DNA of 58,372 nt from Thiohalomonas denitrificans (GTDB lineage: Bacteria; Pseudomonadota; Gammaproteobacteria; Thiohalomonadales; Thiohalomonadaceae), in the NCBI GenBank assembly GCA_020725115.1, contig DYFR01000023.1, positions 1-58,372 on the forward strand, written 5' to 3'. Below the pieces are notes generated by a model. The model was not told the origin of the DNA, searched no databases, and saw only the letters and a list, made by a program, of their open reading frames with translations. The position numbers were made by a program, and so were the translations under genes. Shown here piece after piece: positions 37,827 through 45,746 of this stretch (within the stretch, counting starts at the first letter, position 1; each line of letters opens with the position of its first letter).

Positions 37827-38339
37827 TTACGCCTCCAGCAGGCCCCGCAGCTTGTGCAGCGCCGCCGCCGCCTGACGCCGCACGGTGCCTTCCGGCAGGC
37901 CGATGGCCTGGGCGATCTCGGCGTGGGTCAATCCTATCCAGTAACGCATGAGCAGCAGATTCTGTTCATCGCCGTGCAGGGTGTTCATGGCCTTGCGAAC
38001 AGCCTCTCCGGCGTAGGGGTCGTCGTCGGGCGCCGGGATGGCCGCCAGCTGTTCCGGTTCGAGGTTGACCGGCCAGTGTTGCGAGCGCCGGTGCAGGTCG
38101 ATGCGCAGGTTGAGGGCGATGCGGTACAGCAGCGGCAGCGGTGCGGCGGGATTTTTGCAGACGGTCTGGATGAAGCGCAGAAAGGTCTCGCTCAGCAGGT
38201 CATAGGCGGTGTCCGCGTCACAACCGCGGGCGAGGAAGAACTTCCACAGCCGCGGCGCCTCGTGCTGGTAGAAGCGGCGGAAGGCGGCCTGGTCGCCATG
38301 CTTGCAGTAACGCTGAATGAGGTCTGCAACATCATTCAT
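37827..38339 (-). CDS. ECF-type RNA polymerase sigma factor
   Basis: A 170-residue sigma-70-family ECF sigma. Region 2 is at about 10-75 (AFRRFYQHEAPRLWKFFLAR, AYDLLSETFLRFIQ), and the region 4 HTH is at about 115-165 (LLLMRYWIGLTHAEIAQAIG, LPEGTVRRQAAAALHKLR). It begins 3 bp after the stop of the MshP-like gene, so it is co-transcribed with the pilus genes. No classical anti-sigma gene follows, but two small membrane proteins encoded downstream on the same strand are candidates. Confidence 0.92.
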   Translation of the reverse strand: MNDVADLIQRYCKHGDQAAFRRFYQHEAPRLWKFFLARGCDADTAYDLLSETFLRFIQTVCKNPAAPLPLLYRIALNLRIDLHRRSQHWPVNLEPEQLAAIPAPDDDPYAGEAVRKAMNTLHGDEQNLLLMRYWIGLTHAEIAQAIGLPEGTVRRQAAAALHKLRGLLEA

Positions 38340-38342
38340 CGA

Positions 38343-38771
38343 CTAGGGTGCATTGGTCACGGTGACGGTGATGCGGCGGGCGGCGTAGCCGGCCTGGCCG
38401 TAGGCGGGGCTGACGGTTTCAGCAAAGGCCGTGATTTCATAGACGTTGTAATTGGCCCCGGCCTCCTGGTGGCCGGTGGCGGTGCAGTCGACGGTGACCC
38501 GGAAGCCATCGAGGTTGCCGCCGCTGAGCGTGGTGCCCGCCGCACAGTTGCCGTTGGTGATGGCCTCGGCTATCCCCCACTCCGTTCCGCTGCGCGCCGC
38601 ATGGTAGGCCTTGGCTCCCTGCAATGCGTGCAGACTGATGTAGTGTTGCGTGCCGCTGATGCTGACCATATAGGCGCCCAGCGCGGCAAGCACCACCAGC
38701 AGGAAAAGCGCGCTTACCAGCGAGAAGCCGCGCTGTGTGCTGTGGTCACTTGTCACGGAGAGTATGGTCAT
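38343..38771 (-). CDS. mshP: MshP-like minor pilin/assembly protein
   Basis: A 142-residue protein with a short basic leader and a class III-like hydrophobic stretch (QRGFSLVSALFLLVVLAALG) typical of MshP/PilX. The C-terminal beta-rich domain has two Cys (GNCAAGT, VTVDCTATG). It overlaps the end of mshO by four bases. It should help assemble the MSHA-like pilus in the inner membrane and periplasm. Confidence 0.85.
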   Translation of the reverse strand: MTILSVTSDHSTQRGFSLVSALFLLVVLAALGAYMVSISGTQHYISLHALQGAKAYHAARSGTEWGIAEAITNGNCAAGTTLSGGNLDGFRVTVDCTATGHQEAGANYNVYEITAFAETVSPAYGQAGYAARRITVTVTNAP

Positions 38772-39598
38772 GGCGCGTTGTCCACATGCACCTGGTGCAG
38801 CAGGCGTACCGATTCGCCGCTGTCGGTCAGGGTAAGCGCCAGGGTAACCAGACCGGAACGCGTGGCCGTTCCGGCGCTGTAGGTGAAGCTGCAGTTGCTG
38901 ATGTGACGCGTGACCGGATCGCCACCGCCCATGGCGGCGCCAATGGCATGTGTGTCGCGCAGCAGACTGCCTGTCCCATAGTTGCAGGCATAGCCGATGG
39001 CAGTGTCCACCAGAAAGATCCGCTGCCGCGGCGACTGGAAGGCAAACCGGTGTCCTGCAGCCAGGGTAATGGTCTGTTCGTCGGTGTTGGGCGGCGTGAT
39101 GTCATCGGTGATGGTGATACTGCCTGCCGGCGTGATCACGGGATCGAAATTGTAGGCATCGGCGCCGGTTGCGCCCAGATTGTAGATGACCAGATGGTTG
39201 CCGGCGAAGGTGCCGGTTGGCAGAAACTGGCCCAGGACATTGAAGCTGGCATCGGCCGTGGTAAAGCTCAGTACCTTGGCCGGCGTACCGGGCGGGGCGG
39301 AGCGGTAGCGCGCGCCCTGCACGGTGTTGATCATCTCGATGGCGGTGGCCGTGCCGGAGTCGCAGTCGGGCGTGCAGCGTATGCTGTTGGGCAGGGCACG
39401 ACGGATATCGCGCGCCATCAGGCGCAGGGCCGACTCGGCGGCGTCCACCAGTTCGGCGCGGCGCGACAGGTCCATATAGCCTTCCACCGGGCTGCGGATG
39501 AACACGCCGACCACGGCGGCGATGATGCCGGTGATCACGATCACCATGATCAGCTCGACAAGAGTGAAGCCACGGAGAAAGTGTGGTGTGGTGTGCAT
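38768..39598 (-). CDS. mshO: MshO-like minor pilin
   Basis: A 276-residue protein. The prepilin cleavage/helix region is RGFTLVELIMVIVITGII, followed by VFIRSPVEGYMDLSRRAELVDAAE, characteristic of MshO. ATG 39598 was chosen; TTG 39607 would overlap the mshD stop. It is a minor pseudopilin expected at the pilus tip complex. It is part of a tightly packed mshC-mshD-mshO-mshP run. Confidence 0.88.
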   Translation of the reverse strand: MHTTPHFLRGFTLVELIMVIVITGIIAAVVGVFIRSPVEGYMDLSRRAELVDAAESALRLMARDIRRALPNSIRCTPDCDSGTATAIEMINTVQGARYRSAPPGTPAKVLSFTTADASFNVLGQFLPTGTFAGNHLVIYNLGATGADAYNFDPVITPAGSITITDDITPPNTDEQTITLAAGHRFAFQSPRQRIFLVDTAIGYACNYGTGSLLRDTHAIGAAMGGGDPVTRHISNCSFTYSAGTATRSGLVTLALTLTDSGESVRLLHQVHVDNAP

Positions 39599-39603
39599 GG
39601 CGG

Positions 39604-40077
39604 TCAATAGTTGGTGCGATAACCGGTGAGTGTGATGTCGACAAGGTTGCTGTGGGTGACCCGTACTTCTATACGTTTAGAGGCAATGGTATCCAGAGGG
39701 GTAGCGGTAACCGTTACCTCTACGGTATACGCTCCAAGACCGGATATAGGGGTGCCGAATTGATCACGTGCGCCGACATCGGCGTTCGCTCCGCTTATGC
39801 AGCCGTAGTCATTGACGTCGTCATAAACGCCTCGTGCCGCGCTTGGCAAGCCTTCCTCGCAGGTGCCCGTTTCAGCTTCAGGATCGTCGAATTCCTTGGT
39901 CAGTATCTCTTCGAGATACGCTTCTGCAATGGCCACCGCCTGATGCTGGATCATCGGATCGGCGCTGTGGCGTGTGGTGACCTCCATCACCTTGAGGACG
40001 CCCACTACGGCAATGCCGATGATCACCATGCTGATGACCAGTTCGATGAGGGTGGCGCCGCGCTGCTCAGGTCTCAT
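39604..40077 (-). CDS. mshD: MshD-like minor pilin
   Basis: A 157-residue protein starting at ATG 40077, overlapping the mshC stop (ATGA). The prepilin motif is QRGATLIELVISMVIIGIAV, followed by DPMIQHQAVAIAEAYLEEIL, which fits MshD/PilV. Note the G-A-T-L-I-E start rather than G-F-T; the Glu at +5 is kept. The frame extends far upstream through mshC but that part is a shadow. Confidence 0.87.
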   Translation of the reverse strand: MRPEQRGATLIELVISMVIIGIAVVGVLKVMEVTTRHSADPMIQHQAVAIAEAYLEEILTKEFDDPEAETGTCEEGLPSAARGVYDDVNDYGCISGANADVGARDQFGTPISGLGAYTVEVTVTATPLDTIASKRIEVRVTHSNLVDITLTGYRTNY

Positions 40078-40550
40078 TGCCGCTCCACATAGCCGGTCGC
40101 GGCATAGATGTTGAAACTGAGATCGCTGGTGCCGGTTACGGTAACCAGCGGGCTTGCCGAGGCCAGGCCGGAGGCAAAGAAGGTAATGGTGCCGGTACCG
40201 GCCGTCACCGTTACGCCGGACGGTGCGCTGTAGGGTGGTGGGCTGCCGGGCAGGGCAACCGCCTGCCAGTTGGCGGTATTGCACTGGGTGGTGGGCTGTT
40301 CCAGCCCGAAGCCGCCGGCAGCGATGTTGATGCGTACATCACAGTTGGATGCCACGGCCAGTTTCTGCGCATAGCGCGTGGCCTGGATCAGTTCGTCGAA
40401 GAAGCCGCGCTGCTCGAAGTCGGTGCGGTTGAACCACATGGGCAGCGCCGTGACCGAAAGCACGCCGAGGATGACGATGACGATCACTAACTCGGTCAAG
40501 GTGAAGCCTGCGACATTAGTTCGATTAGCTATCATCCTATATAAAGGCAT
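40074..40550 (-). CDS. mshC: MshC-like minor pilin (GspH/FimT type)
   Basis: A 158-residue pseudopilin. The prepilin peptidase site and helix are AGFTLTELVIVIVILGVLSV (Glu at +5). The FimT/GspH-like body follows, with a Cys pair in SNCDVRI and TTQCNTA. It starts 2 bp after the stop of the glycosylation ligase gene and overlaps mshD. Confidence 0.87.
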   Translation of the reverse strand: MPLYRMIANRTNVAGFTLTELVIVIVILGVLSVTALPMWFNRTDFEQRGFFDELIQATRYAQKLAVASNCDVRINIAAGGFGLEQPTTQCNTANWQAVALPGSPPPYSAPSGVTVTAGTGTITFFASGLASASPLVTVTGTSDLSFNIYAATGYVERQ

Positions 40551-40552
40551 TG

Positions 40553-42391
40553 CTAACGTAATGCCCCCTCATGATTGAATCGATCTAAAATGTCATTCGT
40601 ATAATCACGATAATATGCTCGAGTTATATCTGATTCATGGAATGTGTATTTCTGGCCCTCGCGCAAGAGGATATTAGCATCCTCCCATCGATCAAGTTTC
40701 TTCATCATTCTGACGGTGACCAAGCGATATAGGTGATTAGAAGGGTGAAGTTTGACGGCCATTTCATAAGCGCTTGCCGAGCGCATATTGTCAGATATAT
40801 CGTTGCCACGGATATCATAAAGCCTGCCTGAAAGAAAATAATTCTCTGCGGCCATCGGACTCAAGGCTGTTGCAGCGGAAATGTTTTCCTTGGCGAGAAG
40901 AAATAACCGCTCTTTTCGCTCAGCCGGAATCCCAGGGTGTTTCATTGCTTCGATATAAAACCAAGCCTTATAGGCCTTGATCTCTTCCCAATAGGGAGCC
41001 AGTCTTTCTGCATCCATCAGCAGTTTCTCGGTTCGCCCAAGATCGCCGACTTGAGCTGCGTCAACAGCTTTCTCCTTCAGGTGCTCAGCGGCCCCCAATG
41101 CGAGCAGGCTAATCATGGCAATAGCGATAACTGAAGAGGTCATGACGCGCGCAGCCATGGGGCGAATTCCCAATATACGGCGGAGTAGTGGCAGCGTGTC
41201 TGTGTACGCCGCATTATGTAGCCATGCCAAGTAGAAGCCGCTTACAAATAATATTGGTAAGATGAAAAAATTAAAGGTAAATCCGGAGTGGACAGCGATG
41301 GCGACGATAGCCCCAATCATTCCGGCCCCACGCATTGTGGCGCTGGTTGTCACGCAGTATTTTCGCCACAGCAAAAAAATCCCTGTAACCAAGAGTATCA
41401 GGAGTATCAGCCCCGGCAAGCCATATTCAATGGCGATCTGCAGGTAATCATTGTGTACATACGCACCATAGCTAGTCTCTTCGGGCGCACGATACTGTCG
41501 GTATGGTAAATGAAGTGTTCCGGCACCGATTCCATACCAAGGGCCATCTGAAAGCATTCTCAGCGCGCTTTGCCATATCAACATCCGTTCGTGCCCCGCC
41601 ATGGCAGGAGAGGCCAGCGTTGCTATTCTGCTGACTAGTCCACCGGACAATTCAAGATTGACAACCATGAAACCGATGAAATAGGCCAGTATGGCCATTA
41701 CCGAATGGCCCCATGTCAAAATGCGAAGTCGGTACGCGTGTGCGGTAATGAAGGCAACTCCTGCGATGAAACCAAGAAGGGCTCCGCGACTGCCAACAAG
41801 GCCAAGGGCATAGGCATTTGCCATCATCAATACAAAAAAGTAGAGATTTAAAGAGCGATAGCGTTGCTCGGTATTTGAGAAAAATTCGGCGAGTGTTGGT
41901 AGCAGCAAGAGAGTGATGAATGCAGCGGTGTTGTTTTTGTTGAAAAAGGTCCCGTGCGGCGAGCCGGTATCAGAATGAGCTTGTATGCCAATTGCAACAA
42001 CCAAGATAAGCCCGCCTAGTTGAAGAGCAGGACGCAAAACCGACCAGCTAACAGTGTTGGGCTGTATGGCCACAACAAAAGCTAGGATTATTCCGGCATG
42101 CCACCAAGAGGCCACCCAAGAAAGTGATGGCGCTATGCTCCAAAGCTGGGTTAGAGCAAGCCATAACCAATAGGCAGATGCTGCCAGAAAAAATGGTGTG
42201 GCAGGTAGGTTGGGAATTCCGCTTGGACTACGCAAAGAAGTAATGCTGAGGGTGAGCAAGAGAAGCACTGTGGAAATGGAGAAGAATCGATGATCTTCTC
42301 CATTAAAGAACATTGAAAAAAACAACGCAGCAATGACCAGTATGGTCGTTGTCAGCTCAGGGTACGATATTTTTTTCGGGAAAAGGCTCAT
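40553..42391 (-). CDS. O-antigen-ligase-family (Wzy_C) protein, probable pilin O-oligosaccharyltransferase
   Basis: A 612-residue polytopic protein with about 11-12 membrane helices to residue 420. The large periplasmic loop contains GHERMLIWQSALRMLSDGPW, YGIGAGTL and YVHNDYLQIAIEYGLPGL, typical of the Wzy_C/O-antigen ligase family (PglL/TfpO relatives). The C-terminal about 180 residues are TPR-like. It is embedded between the pilin gene and minor pilin genes, so glycosylation of the MSHA-like pilin is likely but inferred. Its base composition is visibly AT-richer than its neighbours, suggesting horizontal acquisition. Confidence 0.82.
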   Translation of the reverse strand: MSLFPKKISYPELTTTILVIAALFFSMFFNGEDHRFFSISTVLLLLTLSITSLRSPSGIPNLPATPFFLAASAYWLWLALTQLWSIAPSLSWVASWWHAGIILAFVVAIQPNTVSWSVLRPALQLGGLILVVAIGIQAHSDTGSPHGTFFNKNNTAAFITLLLLPTLAEFFSNTEQRYRSLNLYFFVLMMANAYALGLVGSRGALLGFIAGVAFITAHAYRLRILTWGHSVMAILAYFIGFMVVNLELSGGLVSRIATLASPAMAGHERMLIWQSALRMLSDGPWYGIGAGTLHLPYRQYRAPEETSYGAYVHNDYLQIAIEYGLPGLILLILLVTGIFLLWRKYCVTTSATMRGAGMIGAIVAIAVHSGFTFNFFILPILFVSGFYLAWLHNAAYTDTLPLLRRILGIRPMAARVMTSSVIAIAMISLLALGAAEHLKEKAVDAAQVGDLGRTEKLLMDAERLAPYWEEIKAYKAWFYIEAMKHPGIPAERKERLFLLAKENISAATALSPMAAENYFLSGRLYDIRGNDISDNMRSASAYEMAVKLHPSNHLYRLVTVRMMKKLDRWEDANILLREGQKYTFHESDITRAYYRDYTNDILDRFNHEGALR

Positions 42392-42399
42392 ATATGAAA

Positions 42400-42426
42400 G
42401 AAGGCCCCGTATGTACCGGGGCCTTC
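42400..42426 (-). terminator. Hairpin between the pilin gene and the glycosylation ligase gene
   Basis: A 10-bp perfect stem (gaaggccccg / cggggccttc) with a 7-nt loop, 19 bp after the pilin stop and 8 bp before the ligase ATG. It probably terminates most pilin transcripts. It also covers the ligase ribosome-binding region. Confidence 0.75.
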
Positions 42427-42445
42427 CTGAAGGGTAGCTAGTATT

Positions 42446-42814
42446 TTAGCTTGTTGCTGGAATGTAAGAGGACTTGGTTGCGCCGCCATCGGTTTGCGTC
42501 ACTGTGCAATTTGGCACATTACCAGCGATGGTGTAGCCGCTGGGCATAGCTCCCTCTTGCATAATAGAGGCAACGGCTGAGCTACAGGCGGTGGCAGTGG
42601 TGAGGTTGGTGCCTTTGGATGAGTTGGCCGAATAAGCGGCATAGTTGATGGCGCCTGCAGAGGAAATGGAGCCGGCCACTCCTTCGAGCGCAGCTACCTG
42701 TGCCTCAGCTTTGAGGTTTACAAATTTCGGCAACGCCGTCGCCGCCAAAATACCCAGAATCACGATCACCATGACCAGTTCGATCAGGGTGAAACCTGCC
42801 TGTTGCTTGTTCAT
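42446..42814 (-). CDS. mshA: MshA-like major type IV pilin
   Basis: A 122-residue prepilin. The 6-residue leader MNKQQA is followed by G-FTLIELVMVIVILGILA, the class IVa cleavage site and helix with Glu at +5, then TALPKFVNLKAEAQVAALEG. Two Cys (ATACSSAV, NVPNCTV) form the C-terminal disulfide loop. A strong aggag RBS and a terminator hairpin straight after fit a highly expressed major subunit. It is first in the minus-strand cluster. Confidence 0.93.
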   Translation of the reverse strand: MNKQQAGFTLIELVMVIVILGILAATALPKFVNLKAEAQVAALEGVAGSISSAGAINYAAYSANSSKGTNLTTATACSSAVASIMQEGAMPSGYTIAGNVPNCTVTQTDGGATKSSYIPATS

Positions 42815-43140
42815 GTTTTAGCTCCTGCTTGATATCGAGGCCGCGGCCTCTGGGGTTATGCCGCCTGCGTCAGGCCGCAGCCTGCGAGGGTCTTCCGTGG
42901 GGCGGCAGATGTTTTCCGTGATATTCGCGTTGATTCTTAACATACGTTCGTAAGGCTTTCAATGGAAAGTTGATATTTGAGGCTGTCGTGAGGATTTCCC
43001 GTAGGCGCCGGGTCGTCCCCTCGGCGAGCCGGCGCCAAGGCTCGGCGCCGCTATCGCCCGATGAATCTGGCGCCCACCAAATCCTGAAGTGGCCGGGCTC
43101 CACAAATTCGGCCTTATCGTTTGGTCTGCCCAATACCTGG
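42815..43140. promoter_or_regulatory. Pilin upstream region (326 bp without a gene)
   Basis: The upstream region for mshA on the minus strand. It holds a perfect 14-bp palindrome gaggccgcggcctc (42837-42850) in the predicted leader. A possible sigma-70 promoter reads, on the minus strand, ttgaaa then 17 bp then taagaa (plus coordinates about 42933-42962). The distal part, 42970-43140, has no recognisable gene; one open frame on the minus strand has no family resemblance or RBS. Confidence 0.4.
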
Positions 43141-43740
43141 TCAGAGGATGCCGTGGCGGTAGGCGAGCAGGACACCCCAGACATACAGGCTGCCGAGCAG
43201 CAGGAAGCTGCCGGTGAGGCGCGGGTGGTGCCACAGCGCGGTGTTCGCTTCGCTGTGCCAGGTGTCGAGGGGTTTCATGGCCTGGCGGCTGGAGAGCCAG
43301 CGGTTGGAGCGGGTCTCCAGGTGCTTGAGCAGGCTGGGGCGGAAGTAGACGGCGAGGCCGACGCCGAGGGCGGCGAGGTTGGAGAGCAGGAGGAGCCAGT
43401 AGGTGTTGGCCGCCAGCAGGGTACGCAGGCCGCTGTCCCAGTTGTCGGGCAGCAGGGCCAGGGTGGCCTGGTGATCGATGCCGGTGAGGCGCAGCAGGGT
43501 GTAGCCGGCGCCGGCGACGATGAGGGCGCCGGCGAGGCGGTGGTGGCGATAGATGCCCCGTTCGGTGTAGCGGGGTTTGTCCAGTGCACCAAGCGCCGGG
43601 CGCAGGGAGTGCCAGCGATCCAGGGGACGGATGAGCGCACGCAGCTGCGCCGGGGCAGCGAGCAGGCCGATGCCGGTGGCGAGGGCCAGGAGGATCAGGG
43701 TGGTGGCGATCCAGTACAGGGCGGTGATGATGGTGTCCAT
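43141..43740 (-). CDS. Four-helix membrane protein with internal duplication, unknown function
   Basis: A 199-residue protein from ATG 43740 with a gaggga RBS. Four hydrophobic segments lie at about 7-27, 72-92, 113-133 and 172-190. The two halves look like repeats: RWHSLRPALGALDKPRYTER...HRLAGALIVAGAGYTLLRL aligns with RWLSSRQAMKPLDTWHSEAN...HPRLTGSFLLLGSLYVWGVL. I recognise no named family. It is monocistronic, divergent from the HIT-like gene. Confidence 0.75.
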   Translation of the reverse strand: MDTIITALYWIATTLILLALATGIGLLAAPAQLRALIRPLDRWHSLRPALGALDKPRYTERGIYRHHRLAGALIVAGAGYTLLRLTGIDHQATLALLPDNWDSGLRTLLAANTYWLLLLSNLAALGVGLAVYFRPSLLKHLETRSNRWLSSRQAMKPLDTWHSEANTALWHHPRLTGSFLLLGSLYVWGVLLAYRHGIL

Positions 43741-43904
43741 GTCATCCCTCTTTGCTGTGGCAATGCGGCGGTTCGGTGCAGGGCGACCCGTCCGGTGTTT
43801 TATACGGCAACCGCCCGGGTTTGGATAGCGGCCCTGCGGCGTCTCTCCGCCCGGCCCCATTATCACGGGGGCGGGCGGTGGACGATGGGTTATGATCCCG
43901 CGCC

Positions 43905-44945
43905 ATGAACTCCGCGCCCTTCCACTCTGCCGAGCAGTTGCGTACCACCTTTATTGCCGGGCTGCGACCCTTGCTGGCGCAGCAGTCGCTGGGTGCCTTC
44001 ATCCTGGTGGCGGCCAATGCCACCTTCGACGCGCCGGTGCTGGCGGCGCTGGGGCCGGAGCTGCGGGCGCAGTATGAGGCCTTGCTGGCGCGTTTCCGTC
44101 AGGCGCTGGCGGCCGGTCTGCCGCTGAGCGAGGTGGACGAGGATCTGCTGGTGTTCCTCAAGATCGCCGCCATCGGCTTCGACGCCTTGCAGCCGACCGA
44201 GCTGCGCCGCGAGGGGCCGTGGCAGCTGCAGTTCAATCATCTGCGTTCGTTTCGTCCCAAACGCATCAGTCAGCAGCCGCCGCAGGGGATCAGCGCGCCG
44301 TTCGAGGCGCGTGCGTTCCACTTCAACAAGCCGTTCATGCAGCAGGAGGTGTTCTGGCGCGGCGCGCTGGGTGGGCGCAGCGTCGACCTGTATTACAACA
44401 AGTATCCCTTTGCCGAACTGCATACCCTGCTGGTACCGGAGCGGGAGCAGTGTCTGCCGCAGTATCTGCAACGGCAGTACCACGATTATGCCTGGGCGGT
44501 GGCGGCGCAACTGGGCGCCACACTGCCCGGCGCCGGCATCGGCTACAACAGCTACGGTGCCTTCGCCTCGGTCAATCACCTGCATTTCCAGCTTTACGTC
44601 GGCAGCGCGGCGATGCCGGTGGAGGCTGCGCACTGGCAGCACAACGGCGGGGAGGATGCCTATCCGGCGCCGTGTGCCGCATTCGATGATGGGGATGCGG
44701 CCTGGCAGGCCATCGCCGATCTGCACCGCGCCGCGATACCCTACAGCCTGCTCTACCGTCCCGGCCGCGCCTGGCTGTTTCCGCGCCGACCGCAGGGCAC
44801 GCTGGCGCCGCCGCCATGGAGTTCCGGTTTCACCTGGTCGGAGATGGCCGGGGCCATCGTCACCTTCAACCGCGAGGCCTGCGAGGGGCTGGCAGCGGAT
44901 GCCATTGCGGCGTGTTTGGCCGAAGCCGGGCTGGTGCGTTCATAG
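43905..44945 (+). CDS. HIT-superfamily nucleotidyltransferase/phosphorylase-like enzyme
   Basis: A 346-residue protein. The key motif is SVNHLHFQLYV (about residues 222-232), a HIT-type H-x-H-x-Q block like that of GDP-hexose phosphorylases (GGP/VTC2 branch), Ap4A phosphorylase and GalT. The upstream YNKYPFAELHTLLVP (about 165-179) matches the preceding substrate strand of that superfamily. A nucleotide-sugar or dinucleotide phosphorylase is likely; the exact substrate cannot be told. The zinc-associated operon follows 105 bp downstream, possibly as a separate unit. Confidence 0.65.
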   Translation: MNSAPFHSAEQLRTTFIAGLRPLLAQQSLGAFILVAANATFDAPVLAALGPELRAQYEALLARFRQALAAGLPLSEVDEDLLVFLKIAAIGFDALQPTELRREGPWQLQFNHLRSFRPKRISQQPPQGISAPFEARAFHFNKPFMQQEVFWRGALGGRSVDLYYNKYPFAELHTLLVPEREQCLPQYLQRQYHDYAWAVAAQLGATLPGAGIGYNSYGAFASVNHLHFQLYVGSAAMPVEAAHWQHNGGEDAYPAPCAAFDDGDAAWQAIADLHRAAIPYSLLYRPGRAWLFPRRPQGTLAPPPWSSGFTWSEMAGAIVTFNREACEGLAADAIAACLAEAGLVRS

Positions 44946-45049
44946 CGGATGTTTGTTTCATGCAGGGGCCGGGTCCTCGCGGCGAACAGGTGCAAAATTT
45001 GGCGCTGCATTCGCCCACGGAGTGGGCTCCTACGATCAGGGGGATTTCC

Positions 45050-45631
45050 ATGATGGGGCGACTTCACCGATTTGTTCTGCTGCTGGCGCTGGGTGCTGCT
45101 GCACCGTTGGCGGCGGAATCTCAACGACTTTCTCTCGGCCCGCACGAGCACGGTGCCGGCCAGTTCAACATCGTGCTGGACGGCAACGAGCTGATGCTGG
45201 AACTGCTGGCGCCGGCGGGCGACATCGTCGGCTTCGAGCACATGCCGGTGACGGTGAAGGAGCGCATGGCGGTGCGGCGCGTGGCGGCGGAACTGGCCAG
45301 GGCCGAGCGGCAATTCGCCCTGCCGGCGGCGGCCGGCTGCAAGCTGACGGCTGCGCAGGTGGACGGCGAGCAGATGGAGGCCATCGGCCACAACCATGAT
45401 CACGACCACGATCATGGTCACGGCAGCGGTGGCCACGATGCCCATGAACATGCCGAGTATCACGCCGTCTACCGCTATACCTGCCGTCAGCCGCAGGCGC
45501 TGGATCGCATCGAGGTGAAACTGTTCGCGCACTACAGGACGCTGGGCAAACTGCGCTGGCAGGCGGTGCTGCCAGCCGGCGCGCGGGCGGGCGAATTGAC
45601 GCCTGCAACGGCAACGCTGACGTTGCGCTAA
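45050..45631 (+). CDS. ZrgA-like histidine-rich zinc-binding protein (DUF2796)
   Basis: A 193-residue protein from ATG 45050, RBS ggggga. The signal peptide (residues 1-23, FVLLLALGAAAPLAAE) is followed by HEHGAGQFNIVLDGNELMLE and VGFEHMP, characteristic of DUF2796. A histidine/aspartate-rich metal-binding segment lies near residues 108-136 (HNHDHDHDHGHG, HDAHEHAEYH). ZrgA-type proteins bind zinc in the periplasm. It is followed by an ABC ATPase, a permease and a DUF3299 lipoprotein, matching the Zrg-type zinc system known from Vibrio. Confidence 0.88.
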   Translation: MMGRLHRFVLLLALGAAAPLAAESQRLSLGPHEHGAGQFNIVLDGNELMLELLAPAGDIVGFEHMPVTVKERMAVRRVAAELARAERQFALPAAAGCKLTAAQVDGEQMEAIGHNHDHDHDHGHGSGGHDAHEHAEYHAVYRYTCRQPQALDRIEVKLFAHYRTLGKLRWQAVLPAGARAGELTPATATLTLR

Positions 45632-45670
45632 TGCAGATGCCCGAAATGTTATTCAGCGCAAAATCACAAT

Positions 45671-45715
45671 GCCATAGGGCGGGCCGTGCCCGCCGTCCCG
45701 CGGCGCGCCCTATGC
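45671..45715. repeat. GC-rich inverted repeat (second repeat family)
   Basis: gccatagggcgggcc (45671-45685) pairs with ggcgcgccctatgc (45702-45715) with one bulge and one mismatch. It is related to 35212-35263 and lies between the zrgA-like gene and the ABC ATPase gene. Confidence 0.65.
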
Positions 45716-45746
45716 ACACTTGCGATTCCGGAACCGTCATAAAGTC

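Noticed and set aside
42870..43184. Minus-strand frame of about 100 codons upstream of the pilin gene
   Set aside because: No RBS, no family resemblance, overlaps the membrane protein gene; treated as a gap.
45643..45652. Zur half-site gaaatgttat before the zinc ABC genes
   Set aside because: Only one half matches; the dyad partner is absent, so no operator is claimed.
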